From: Takakia lepidozioides | Taxonomy: Eukaryota > Streptophyta > Takakiopsida > Takakiales > Takakiaceae | Direction: 5' to 3' | Assembly (NCBI GenBank): GCA_030704615.1 | Contig: CM060732.1 | Span: forward strand, 72,211,053 to 72,275,052 | DNA: 64,000 nt | Shown: in pieces, positions 46,425-58,089 of the stretch | Numbering within the stretch: the stretch's first letter is position 1 | Layout: each line of letters begins with the position of its first letter | The notes under the pieces: generated by a model | Database searches by the model: none | Seen by the model: the letters and a program-made list of their open reading frames with translations, nothing else | What the model was told of the DNA's origin: nothing | Made by a program: the position numbers and the translations under genes

Positions 46425-46515
46425 CGTTCCCACGCAGATGCCTTGAAAATAGTGTACGGCACCACACACTGTTTTTAGGACATCTGCAGTGCGCGTGTTC
46501 TCTGCAGTTGCTATC
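46303..46515. repeat. Duplicated hairpin around an (AT)n run
   Basis: A roughly 85-bp unit occurs twice in direct orientation (46303-46390 and 46430-46513), starting CCCACGCA(G/A)ATGCC and ending TTTCTCTGCAG or similar. Each unit holds an inverted repeat (ATGCCCTGAAAAGTA with its complement in the first). Between them is an (AT)n microsatellite at 46391-46422. Confidence 0.75.
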
Positions 46516-46739
46516 CCCCACACATATTATTTTTATTTTTTTGCCTATACAGTACACCCGCTCAGAATACTCTCTCGAAAGGCCAAAAAGAAAAAAAAGA
46601 AAAAAAAACACCCAATAGATGAGGGGAGAGGCAAATGAAAGTGAAAGGGGAAGGGAACCCAGACGGGTCTCTTTTCATTGTCGGTTTGTTTGCAATATGC
46701 AACTTAAGTTGGCAGACTGCACAACATTGCAGCAGGGAT

Positions 46740-46860
46740 GCCTCGGCGTGAGCCTGGTCACGTGAGCGCAACTGCGCTCACGCCACGTCACCTTGCGCAA
46801 ATGCCACGTCACGGGGCTCACTCCACGTCATCACACGTGAAGGCCGCGTCACCACGCGCC
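46740..46860. repeat. CACGCCACGTCA repeat cluster, left inner
   Basis: Several CTCACGCCACGTCA-like words in a row. Related clusters at 46010-46050, 58090-58260 and 58425-58500 flank the Mutator-like element. The adjacent TTTTCATTGTCGGTTTGTTT (46670-46690) recurs at 58285-58305 in the same orientation. Confidence 0.65.
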
Positions 46861-46929
46861 CAGAAAGAAGTGGAGTGTATTCCCGCGGATTGGCACCCTT
46901 TACCGCGGACAAGCTGGACGACATAATAA

Positions 46930-47290
46930 AAGACATTGAATAAAGGATGGATGAATGTACAGTTGGATGATAAACAGATGGATGAGTGTGAAAAATGAAT
47001 GTAGATGGATGAATGAGGGATGGATAAGAGTAAAATGGATTAATGTATAATGGATGTTGAGCAATGACAAAAAATCATGACAAGAAGATGCATGACCAAA
47101 ACTTTTGACGAATGCACAACGTATATGAAATGAGTGTGGAAGGTTTGTGGGGTGGATTAAAGAGTACAGAGGATGAATGTACAATGGATGTTGAACAAAG
47201 GAAAAAATTCATGAATGGAGCACGCATGAATACACTGTAGATGAATGCACAATGGATATGAGAAGAGTCAGGGAGGTTTGTGAGATGGAT
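46930..47290. repeat. Degenerate GATGGAT/GAATG repeat
   Basis: Low-complexity DNA of GGATGAATG-like words. A longer unit of about 190 bp (TGGATGTTGA...CATGA...GAATGCACAA) is repeated roughly twice. Confidence 0.6.
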
Positions 47291-49689
47291 TCATACATAT
47301 TGCAATTTAAATGAAAGTTGATTCTGTGATTATTATTTGTTCTAAAGGAACAACTACGGTGGAGGAAGGGGATTCAACGTTTTCCAGATAGTATGAAAAT
47401 GAAGAATATAGTTCAATCTGACTCAGAGTCAGTACAATGTATCCCCGCTTCCTCTGCATCTAAGTCTAAGTATTTTAGAACACCGGATCCACGCTGGATA
47501 CACCTACGGCTGGCCACTAAAAAGTCAGGGGATAGGGACTCGGCCGCGTGAAGTGCCATTGCTTCGGCATAAACAGGAAGCAGAAAATTGGAAAGGGGGC
47601 TGTCGAAAACAGACTCGCCAGAAATGACTGATCCACCGCTGCTTTTCCTGAAAGACAGCCTGAAAAAGTTATTACTGTAACTTTGATGTTATTGAGAAAT
47701 TGAGTATGGCTCCCAAATAGGGTTTAGCACTTACTCACATGAAAAGTCGTTGTCGACCTGCTTATCTTGGGATCGTCATCATTTCGAATTTGAATCCGAT
47801 CAGTCTGTGTGCCTGAAGTGGAGTCAGACAAAAGGGGGAGAAGCACTATGTTGTAGAGGTCAGAATCACCCTCCATGCCAAAAAGGCTTCTTTCGCCTGC
47901 CTTGCATGCATGGTAAGTTGCTCCTGCACCAGACATGAGGACATGAACAATTTGGTGGGGGGGATTTAAGCAGATGAAACTGTTGAAAGAAAACCAATTC
48001 GGAAGGGAAAGAACGAACCTGTGGACACAGAAAGATCGACCACCCGTGCAGAGCGGTGGCTGCATGACTCCAGCAGTATTTGCATGAACGCTGGGGACTT
48101 TTCCTTTGCACCTCTCCAGGGAGTGTCATCTGGTCTCTTCAGAGTCTGACTGGACTGCATGAAGTTGTACAAAATGTCATCAACATGGGGCTCATAGGGG
48201 GGGTTGACGAAACAACCCTGGTCAGAAATCTCAAAGCTGCGGATGGAGGATGGTGTCTTTGAGGTGCGAATCCTCCGCAGGCAGATCGCCTCGAACATCC
48301 TCGTCTGCCAAAGATAGTAGGTTAGTGTGGTAAACACAATCTATAGCGGAAGTGTGTACATCGGCTATTCACTACTCAGACACAAAAAAATCATGAATCG
48401 GTAATGATCGGTGTCGATTATAACAGATTCTACTAGAGTGGAGCTGCAGAGAACATTGAAACTCATCATGAAAGCACAAGCAGAAGGGAGAAGGCATACC
48501 AGCTGACCAGGGAAACCCCCTTTCACAAGGTAGAGGCTGTTCACACAATTCCATGTGCGCAAAACTTCAAACCTTGAAGACTTGAGGTATGATGCCAATG
48601 CCTGACGACTATCATTGTCACATGACTAAAAAAGCAGAAGTGTCCCTGCATCAGAGAGGAAGTTGTTACAGAACCCGAACACCCAACTCCAGTAGTTGTC
48701 CTCGAATTTGTTCCAGCCTGGCGTCTTGCCCTTTGGAAGAACTTCTGGCACAGCCTGGCCATCCGGGATGTCGAGAATGACAATGTCGGCCGCATAAGTT
48801 TTCTGCACACCGCACACGAAGGTGGGACCTGTGCTCACCTGCAACAGACATGTTTTTTATAAGAACGATGGCAAGAATGTTTTCAAAGAACGAGGCTGAA
48901 ATACTGCCAACGAAACTTTCAGAGAAAAAGGAAAGAAACTGGAATTCTCACCAGATTGAGGAATGAGATTATATTGTCCCAGGTAGGGATGGCACCCCAG
49001 TGTATCCTCTCTTTCGACTCTGCATCATCGACAGCCAACCCTCATTAACAATTTTCATCTCTCCTGCCGAATCAAAACGGGAAGGGTGTGGCTTGGCTTC
49101 GAACACGCACTGAACAGTGCGGGTATATTCCAGCAGTAAAGTCCTGCCCACTCTCCATCTCCTTTTCTTTCTCCTTCCCCTTGTCCTTTTCCTTCTCTTT
49201 GGACTTGTCTTTGTCCTTTGGCTTTGCTGGTGAGATGGCTATGACATCAACAACCTTGTCTTTTGGTTTGCGGCCCGCCTTCTTTCCCTTCTGCGGCGTT
49301 CCCTGAGCATCAGGCTCCTTGGCAGCCAATGTTGCTATGTTTCGTTGGTACTCTTCGTCAGTCAAAGGCGCCAGCATCTCAGCGTTATTGTTCAAGTATT
49401 TCATATGTTGTTCTGAAAGGTCGTGTGCTCCGGTGGGCAGTCAAGGTACCACCCACAATCTCTGAAGTGAGAAGGTCCAGTCCTTCAATATCCCTGCAGT
49501 ATACATGGTTGGATCGTTTGCAGGGTCCGACCACATGTCAAGATAGTCTGGAATTCCGCTCAGGTGATTTCCTTCCATAAGCACATATTTCGTGTACCTG
49601 AAAAAGGAGATAAATCCCAACCCACAAAAGCGCTCAGTGAGTAAGATGCAAGTAGAACAAAATGAAAAAAACATAGATTGAAATGGCTC

Positions 49690-50460
49690 TGAGAACTGCT
49701 CCAAGGACCTTTCAGGACCACACGAATGCTCCAGATGTGAATGTCGTCAACGCCATTCAAAACATTCCATTCAATGATACTGTAAATACACCCTAATCCA
49801 GGTGAATGCAAACTATCGTTTTGAATGACACAACATAGAAGTGAATGTGTCAACGACATTCACTAATCAAGCCTAATTATTCCTCAAATGAAGCAAAATC
49901 ACATGATGGAAATCATAAACTCGAGTAAGGAACCCTCCAGGAAAACTCAATGCACATTCATAACGAACATATCACTGAGGACCTCACAACAACACTGTAT
50001 GTGAATGGCGTCAACGCCATTCAAAAAAATACCAACAAGGAACCAATTACTTAGCTCCCAATCCATGTAAATTCGAATTGTCGCTGGAGAATAATACAGA
50101 CACAGAAGTGAATGTCGTCAACGACATTCACTTTGGATTTCTCATAACAGAGCTTATCAAGCCTCCAGATTCCTCGCAAGAGGCAAAAACAATGCAGAAC
50201 AACTGAATGTCTGCATTGACATTCAGCAAAATGAAGTGAGGAACCCTCACTGTAAACTCTATGGACATTACAAAAATTTACATAACTCTGAGGACCTTCA
50301 ACAACTCCGGATGTGAATGTCGTCAACGCCATTCAAGGACATTATCAATTCTAATCAGGGACACTATAATTACACCCTTAGATCCTAACCAGGTGAATTC
50401 ATATACTCGCTTAAGAATGACTCAGACAAAGAAGTGAATGTCGTCAACGACATTCAATCT
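49690..50460. repeat. Array of 20-bp palindromes inside the fusion gene
   Basis: Seven near-palindromes with consensus GAATGTCGTCAACGACATTC lie at 49739-49758, 49843-49861, 50003-50022, 50110-50129, 50205-50224, 50315-50334 and 50436-50455. Copies at 50110 and 50436 are identical, with 9-bp arms around CA; the copy at 50003 has compensating changes in both arms (GAATGGCGT / ACGCCATTC). They sit in a roughly 265-325-bp tandem unit present about three times. The stretch falls between exons of the fusion gene. Confidence 0.9.
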
Positions 50461-52319
50461 GGATCTATGATTGCAATCCTTATGAAGCCACATTTTTTCC
50501 CAAAAAAAGCAGTAGAGTTTCAAGTATGACATTGCACCTGTACACAACTCGCATCATGGCCCACTCTCCTCCAACCTGACTGTCAAAGTCGTTGGACCGT
50601 AAAATGTTACCATCTTTGGAGAACTCCCGGAAAAAACAGTATCTCCAGGTGAGACCTCTCCACTTCCTTATGTATGCCTCCAATGACATTTGGGGAGGGG
50701 AAACAATCAAATGTTCAGGTCCTTCAAAGTCTGATCCAGCACAATGACGGCGCGCTTTTCGAGCTGCAAATTGTATATTTGTCAGAATTGCAAATAAGAT
50801 ACTCATCACATACTTGAAGAGAAGAAAACGACATGTTTGAATACACACCTGATTCCAAAATGTAGCCTTGTGGAGCCAGTTATCAAACACCAAATCACTG
50901 ATTCCTTCCACCTTTGTGCCAGGCTGTATGGTGCTCTTTGGGAACTGATTCAAGTCCTTTACTGTTTGATCTGAGTTCCATATCTCCAGCCACCTTATTT
51001 TTGTTTGTGGGTCGACCATCGATATGGCCAGCCGGTGCAATTTCTCCTGCTGCATCTCCGGATGCACATGCTTGTCATAGTATGTTTTGATCTGCTGAAG
51101 GAACTCAGGACCAAGTCCAGGATTACTATTCTAAGCTGCTTTCCGAAGGCAGACATCAATTTGGTTCTTCGCATTTCAAACTCCTTCTTTATTGCAGCTT
51201 CCACACCTTTTGATGTCCTTAGTTCCTCTGGTGTAGTGCGGTAATATTCGGATTTTCCCTTCTCAGCTGCCTCTGCCAGTTCTTGCTGCATTGATTCAAG
51301 TAGTGATTAGCTCCGAAGGGACTACAAACATGTATTCAAAAAGTAAACAGAGTACAGACTCGGGCTTACCTGCATACATGTACTCCAGAAACGCCTCTCG
51401 TGTCAAAGAATACCAAGTGCCTGCAGCTCTTCCTGTTTCGCACTTCTTGATGATATTGGGTGGTAGTACTGTCCGAAAATCATCCAGCTTCATCAGACCA
51501 ATCCTCTGAATTCGGAAAGTGTGTGAACCAAGCTTGTTGTCACATGCGATTTATCTGTCGATCTGCAAAAACATTGGAAACATTGCATTCCTTAACACTG
51601 TTTTTTGAGGATTAATAAGACACTACAGAAGGAATAAAATCTCTTGGATGACTTACTTGTTCACATCGTGCATAGCTGTAAGAAGCCTAGCGATGTCGTT
51701 TCCAGGATCCAAAACCATTGCCTCCACAGCAACATGCTTGTCTTTGTCTTTCGCATGGTGTTTCTGAATGTATCCCATCCATGCCAGCAATCTGTGGTTG
51801 CCGTCCCAGACGTAGAACATGTGGTTGCAGAATTGTTGGGTGTTCTTTCCCATCATGAGGCCCAACTCGAACTCCTCATTGGCATCTTTCTAGCACTCAT
51901 CCCAGTTATCACTGATCTCTGGAGACACTAATGTGCTTTTCCCATTTATATCCGTCAGTGACACATAAAAAAACTTGTGCACCAAGTCTATATCCATGCA
52001 CAAAATCACTCTCCAATTTTGTTATGTCATGGGAAAGAGGTGGACGCACAACATGCATTGATATCATCCGGCACAGAGGGATGTCCAGACGCCCTCCAGA
52101 TACGAGCATGTCCCTTATAACCTCCTGAGAGTTTACCTTCTGGAATGACATGAGTTCTTTCACCTTGTCAAGGTAGTGCACTTCAGATTCATCTGCTTCA
52201 TCGTATTCTCTGAGCTTTTTCCGGACTCGTCCCCATCTCCAGATCCTTTCCCCTCTGATCCTGTAGGCTTCAACCTCATAGTTTTCTGCACGATGCCATT
52301 CAATTTTGACTGAGTAATT

Positions 52320-52955
52320 TGCAAATAGTGAACGGCGGTAACGACCATCACTCTGTCTCAAAGAAACTCACTATGAATGGTGTGAAACAATTCAGCACAA
52401 TCTACACAAGCAAAGCTGATCCTACCGTATTCAAAACAAAAGCGAGAGCGATAGCGAACGGCGTTAACGACAATCACAAAAGATAAGGACCTGTCGGATC
52501 GGTGTTGTGTTATGACATCTATGTGTAAGTGATTGGCGGCAATGACATTCAGTATAGTTTAGGGCGGACAGTAAGTGCAGATTATTCAGATTGACTCCAT
52601 TGTGATTACCGTCGCCAGCATGGGAAGAGGAAGGACTGCTTGAAAGGCAATCAGACAGACTATATGATCTGAACAACGATGATTGACGGTATGCCGACCC
52701 TCAGTCTCTCTTCAAACACATAAGTACATAAATCTCATGAGGAGAATCGAATGGCGTTAACGACGCTTGCAATTCAGTAGTTCCTGCTAAAGAAGGGAAG
52801 AGGAAGGACTCCTTGAAAGGCAATCAGACAGACTGTATGATCTGAACAACAGTGAATGACGGTACCGATAGTCACCCAATCATTGTGCGGTAAACCCTTA
52901 GCAGAGGAGTAGAAAACAAATCACCTTTGTGATGGTCGTTAGCGACAATCCCTGT
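52320..52955. repeat. Second array of diverged palindromes
   Basis: Related words with CGGCGTTAACGAC-like cores at about 52329, 52456, 52531, 52681, 52749, 52854 and 52931. A 176-bp unit is duplicated (52621 and 52797; shared GGCAATCAGACAGACT and ATGATCTGAACAAC). It lies in the long first intron of the fusion gene, after the NLS exon. Confidence 0.75.
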
Positions 52956-53090
52956 CTGGGACATTCCACTCACTCTCTACGCATATCTTCAACAATCAAA
53001 TGTAAGTTGGAGAAAACTTACTGGCACCTTCTTAGGTTTTGAAATTGGATCCCCTTCTGCAGCTTTCCTCTTCCCTCTCACATCTGCTGG

Positions 53091-54171
53091 AATTTATATC
53101 TGCTCTAGGGTTTCTGGACCTTCTCCCGGTTCGGCGTTCCGCGTGCTTCCATCTCCTTCAGTGTCCCTGCGAATCATCTCTGCATCCACAGGCTGGCGCA
53201 CTCTTATCGCCGACTGTGTCACAGCCGCTGCCTCAGTCTCCGTCTGCTCTTGTGAATCAGTCTCCGCATTCATCTACTGCGTTGGCCCTGTGTTCTCCAA
53301 CAAACGACGCCTCGTCATTTGCTCTCTTGCTCTGCGTCTCTCTCTAAGGGAAGTAAAATAAAGAGACTTTCTTCTCTTTCGTATTGTAGAAGGAACCCTC
53401 TCCAGCTTGACTACCACTCTCTCTCTAAGCGCGAAAAGTAGAAAAACGCAGTGACTCCCGATTTCTTGCGGGATTGCCTGCGTTCTTGCTTGTCTCTAGA
53501 AGCATCGGATTCCCTCTCGCGTGACCGTTACACATAGTCCTTCCCTTATTAGTGCACATGCCAGCAATTGGTGTACAACTGTTCGTATTCAGTTATGGAT
53601 GTCTGACGTTTGTCGCCAAAAATAAACGGCGTGTTCTTTATTAGAACGGTTTCAATATTTAAAAATAACAGCGAATCCCAGAAATCTTGGCGCATAGTCT
53701 TACACAAATAAATGTAAATGAACGAGAGTTTGATGACAAATTTTGGAATATCATACACGGTCATCCTTGTTAGCCAAACCCCACATTCGTTTCACATTTG
53801 AAACTTTCCAGGTGCGCATGATCATTGGTAGTATAAAGATACATTTACTTAATCTGCAATCCCATCCTCAGATCCTGTGGCATGCTTCCAGGAAGTCGGC
53901 TTTGTTATTGGGTTTATTGATGAGGTTCTGATTAATGGTTTAACAGCTGCCGACACTGCTCCTAGGGATACTCTGACCACTGGGCCCACAAGAAAAGTAA
54001 TTAAAATGGACGGCTGCATATCTGGAAAGAATAACATAATATGCACAGTCGTTGTCTGAGCTTCCTCCGCCATATTCTCTGCTCATTCTTCAACTGTGTT
54101 CTGGAGACATCAGTAAACCGATTTACACTAGATCTGCGATAGCAAGGTATAAACGTACGCGAGGAAGGAAG
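53091..54171. promoter_or_regulatory. Divergent intergenic region of the Mutator-like element
   Basis: Spacer between the two divergent genes, CT-rich on the left (likely leader of the fusion gene). The arrangement implies a bidirectional promoter. No palindromes of the array type were noticed here. No TATA box is assigned. Confidence 0.45.
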
Positions 54172-57100
54172 ATGGCTTCCTCTGAAGCGGAGTTCTTCTG
54201 TGACGACAAACCAGTGCCGTTCTCCCAGGAAGTCCTTGACAATGGATTTGCAATTGTTCTGGAACATGTCTTGGCTACCCGTTTTCAGCTGCAGAATGGC
54301 TCCATCTTTTTGGAGAAAGAGGTGTACGATCTTAAAGGGAAGTTGTTGAAATACTCTTTCCAAAACCGTGATGAGACGGCTCATATCAGCCAGTGGAGAG
54401 TGCGTCCTGGTCGATACAGAGTACTTGGAGAGCCTCGGCGAAAGTCCCTTGGGTCATATGTGACGCCCGGGACTGCTGCTTCGGTCGTTGAAAACAAGAG
54501 GGAGGTGGTGGTGAAAAAAGAACAGACGTCCTCCACTCCAATCGTTGAGCTTTCGGATTCTTCCGATGATGACATAAGTGAAATTCCAAATCCAGTCCTT
54601 CCTACTGTGGTTGGAGAAGCTGATGAAGAAGAGATTTGTAGTGTCATTCCAAAATTGCGGGCGATGGGAGGAATGGCTGGATTCAAAAGTGAGTTGCGGG
54701 GAATTGATTAGGAATCTTTGAAGCAGGTGCCTGTGAAGTTCTTGCCGGAGACTTTTGATGGCGATATCCTATTCGAGCTGCCTCCTCCTCCGCGAGTTGG
54801 AGGTGTAACAATCATGATGCATGGAATGGACAAGAAACACGACGGGCACCCGTGGTGCAGAACAAAAACATCCAATATTCAAAATGATGACAAGCTTGTT
54901 TTCACGAGGACAGTTTGCAATGGACACCTTAGGTGTGATAATTTGAATTGCAGACACTTTCTTCAGTTTGGGGTTCATAATCAAAGCGAATGGGAGGGTC
55001 TGGCGGAAAATCCATTTCAGCCTGGGACTGCCCCTCCACCGGCAAACAATTTCGTCTGCAAATTCTGCAAACTTGTGCCATCCTGCTTGGCGCTCTGCGG
55101 AGCAAGAATGTACTATGTTGTCCACCGTTTGAAAACAATGACAAGAGCTTGTGTGCATTTCGGATTCCATAACCATCTTGTCTCGAAGGAGGATTACAGG
55201 GAGAGTGTTGAGACAGTATCGAGGTTGATTAAACAGGAGTTCGGGAGAAACCCATCCGCAACAACATCTGCAATTGCTCTTGGCGCAAGCAAGTCCTTCT
55301 TGGAAAGCCATATTTTGAGTGAAGGGGATTATGTGGGGACTAAACTTGACGGTGCAGCATTGGACCTGGTCATGGATCATTTCTCCACTTTAAGTTCACC
55401 TAACATTCGGCATCAGATCAATGCATTGAGAATGGGTTCTGGGATCAGAGGCTACATAGACAATATTTTGGAATTGAATGAGTGAGCAAGTACGATTACA
55501 TCCAGGACAATGTATTCCCAGGTCAAGGTGCCATCAAAGTTTTTCTTTTCAAAATGTCGACTGTTGGGGAGGGCAGTGGGGTTAGCCTCGTGAAGCGGAT
55601 GCAGAAGACTGGGGACTTGCAGAACTGTTTTCTTATGTTTGATCATGTGAAACGAGTGAAGGATTGGACGACAATGGCTTGTCATGTCTACGATCCAGTG
55701 TACCAACGAGTTATGACAATTGCAGTTTGTGACATGCAATCCGAGGATACGGAATCCCAGAAGCTCATGTGGAATTCCCTGATACGTATCATGGGCGGCC
55801 ATCTCCAAATTTCGCAGGTTTCATGGCGGATAGTGCTCAAACAAATTTCAATGCTGTTCGTATTGTCTTCGGATCGGGCGACCCAAAAGTGCCTATGCCA
55901 GGAAGAGAGCGTACATGTCTATTCCATTGGACACAATCTCTGGAAAAACATACAAAGTCGGACATCAAACTAGAGATGCAGACTCAGCACCGTAAATTGT
56001 GCAAAGAGTACAAAGATGCTAGAACAATGAAGGAGGCGGACACTTTGTTCCAGACAATTTGTCCCTGGTGGTTCTCTTCTGGAGCTGCATCACTTGAGAG
56101 TATGAGAGCATTGGAAGATTGGCTGGCGTTTTGGCACTTCCGGTATAGACAGTGGGGAGCAGCCATGACAATGGTACGAGGCTTCTATTTCTTGCTTTAT
56201 TCATACATTTGCTTTCCATATTTTTGACTCATTGCTTTCTTTATGTTGTTTCCTATGCACTGTTTTGAAGTGTGGTTATCCTCTTTGCAGAACCATTGAG
56301 AAAATGGCGGACATGCCATCTTGCAATTTGGCAGAAACTGTGCACAACGCATGGTTGCAGCAGTCTGGGAAACGAGGTCGGGATTTGTATGTGGCAACAA
56401 CAGATGATTTGATACGTGCCTTGCAACAACAAACCCGATACCGTGATTTCTTACGAGGTGGGGTTGGTGGCAAGGGTCCGGACAAATGGGAGTTGATGTT
56501 GCGTGCTACAAACAGATCTGGGGATCCAATCAAGATAGCACGGGCGGTGAGCATGTATGCCCAATGAACGCCACTTGTTTCTAGAGTTCCACATCTTGAA
56601 GGGGAGGAGAGATTCGGCTCCTGTAAGAGGAAATTGAACACTCCACCTGGTTCGGATTCAGATTCCCACAGGGCAGACCGTGATAACTTCTCGAAGCCTC
56701 ATGTTCCCCTGCATGACAGCTCTATGTCCGGAACCTCCATTGTGGAGGAACCTCCAACACGACGGCAAGCTCCAGCATCAAACAGTGCCACTGAAATGGT
56801 GCAGGAGAGAAACAACCCCCTTGATGTGCTTGAGTCCGCATGCCCCGACCACGTTTGGCACATAGAACGCACAAGTGTAGGGTCTCGTGTGAAATATACA
56901 GAAGTGCACTTCATCTATATCCAGAGGTGGTGCCCGAACTCCTGCTCCGACTTTCACGGGCTTGATGCGTCCATACGGTCAACCAGAAGCCAAGAACCAC
57001 AAGTTCTGGTTCTGCGCAGATGATTGTGCCAGATGTGTGCATGGAACTGTGCGTCCTTCCGTAGTGATGAAGCCATCTCCTCCAACCGTTTGGCCCGTGA

Positions 57101-57724
57101 AGGTGGGAACACATCTCAGCTTTTAGAAGATTGAAATGTTGGAGGAGGCAGGTTTTTCCCTTGCGAGACAACCCCAACTCCATGCATGTGCTACTACTTC
57201 TGCGTCCTCCCGGGTCCCCCCGGCAAATCTTGACTTGTGGCCAACAAACGAGATGGAAAGCTCGTTCGGCGTTTCCCTCCAACCGCTGAACACTTTGGCA
57301 AAGTGGAGTCCGCAAGAATGCTCCAAGCTCGTGTTGGAAGCACCACGGAAGTACCCGATCCAGGATATGGTCGGGTATTCACAATCATCACTTCCACATC
57401 TGCTGTTCATGACAGGACCTACAACATCACGGTTTCCAATTTCCCCAATTGCACATGTCCTGATTTTGTGAATATGCTATCAACCAGTTTGGGCAAGAGA
57501 GGTAAATTCATACCCTGCAAACATTTGTATTTCATATTTTGAGGAGGATGGTTTGCGATCCCAAACGTGACAACTTCATTCACCAGGCCACTATGAGTTT
57601 CAACGAGGTCGATACTCTTTGCAGCGGGATACAACACATGGGTAGCATGAACTATGTAATGTGGTATGTGGATGACCATGATTTGAAATGTGTAATTCAC
57701 ATCAATTCGTCGGCTGTGCAATGA
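54172..57724 (+). pseudogene. Mutator-like (MULE) transposase with SWIM finger
   Basis: Starts MASSEAEFF at 54172. An N-terminal region holds PIVELSDSSDDD, a SUMO-interaction-like motif. Then TAG at 54709, after which the same frame reads on to 55485 with a Cys-rich block (GHPWC, CDNLNCRHFLQFG, CKFCKLVPSC) like MULE DNA-binding domains. Frame changes follow near 55485 and 55800. The DDE core is visible as DPVYQRVMTIAVCDMQSED, then FMADSAQTNFNAVRIVFG and ERTCLFHW. A 117-bp GT-AG intron lies at 56174-56290. Later frames reach FPNCTCPDF...FIPCKHLYFI (about 57440-57540), a SWIM zinc finger (CxC...CxH) typical of MULE transposases. In intact relatives the product cuts and pastes the element. This copy has several stops and frameshifts. 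It is divergent from the ParB-methyltransferase gene. Confidence 0.78.
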
Positions 57725-58089
57725 TATGGCCTCCAACTATACGGAGTGAGCTCTGAGTGACAACTTTTAGGTAGTGCACATTTGTCATTGCACCGTTCGA
57801 AGTCTACATGTCTTGCTGTCGCTATGCACTACAATCATCTTTTGAAGATGATCCTAACTCTCATTGTTATTTGAGGAGGGAGGAAGGTCTTCCCGTGGCA
57901 GCCTTTATGGCGCACACTTTGTGAGGATATTTTTTCGTCCTCGTAATTGTAAAAGTGAAACAAGCATTTGTAATTGCACAATGTTGGATGCTGCAGTTGT
58001 AGGCCTCAACGCTCGTCTTGATTCTATTAGGGCAAGATTCCCTGCATTAATTCCACGGTCATAGGACCATCCACGGTTATAGGCGGCGC
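57725..58089. other. 3' region of the transposase gene
   Basis: No coding motif; leads into the CACGCCACGTCA repeats. Confidence 0.4.

Larger units (their letters stand above)
47413..53090 (-). pseudogene. ParB-like/amino-DNA-methyltransferase fusion gene
   Basis: Multi-exon gene, decayed but legible. A first exon ending at 53022 encodes a bipartite-NLS-like GKRKAAEGDPISKPKKVP. The next (about 52012-52281, then 51653-51900) gives RLDIPLCRMISMHVVRPPL, then FYVWDGNHRLLAWMGYI and LTAMHDVN: strands, DGNHR box and tail of a ParB/sulfiredoxin-like domain. Middle exons (49400-51493) include a clean intron at 50764-50848. A Lys-rich linker with KKAGRKPKD precedes the C-terminal enzyme. Exon 48500-48838 has ADIVILDIPDG at the place of motif IV and GTLLLF. 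Exon 48019-48304 has motif X-like KSPAFMQILLESC. The next (47739-47923) completes VVDLSVSTG and ATYHAC...FGMEGD, motif I. The order IV-X-I is that of permuted N6/N4 amino methyltransferases. Motif IV reads DIPD instead of DPPY. At least four frameshifts and stops (for example TAG at 48626-48628) make it non-functional. A possible last exon is 47413-47659. Confidence 0.72.

Noticed and set aside
48200-48225. NPPY tetrapeptide in the fusion gene as the catalytic motif IV
   Set aside because: It lies just before motif X/I rather than at the motif IV position, where ADIVILDIPDG is found. I keep DIPD as motif IV but cannot exclude the alternative.
49690-50460. Regularly spaced repeats that could suggest a CRISPR array
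   Set aside because: The palindromes lie in introns of a eukaryotic gene, spacers vary from about 70 to 140 bp and are themselves repeated; there are no cas genes.
30620-54711. In-frame TAG codons in the permease, methyltransferase and transposase could suggest stop-codon reassignment
   Set aside because: The intact DREB and RPI4 genes have no internal stops, and the transposon genes also have frameshifts and TGA stops. Ordinary decay explains them.
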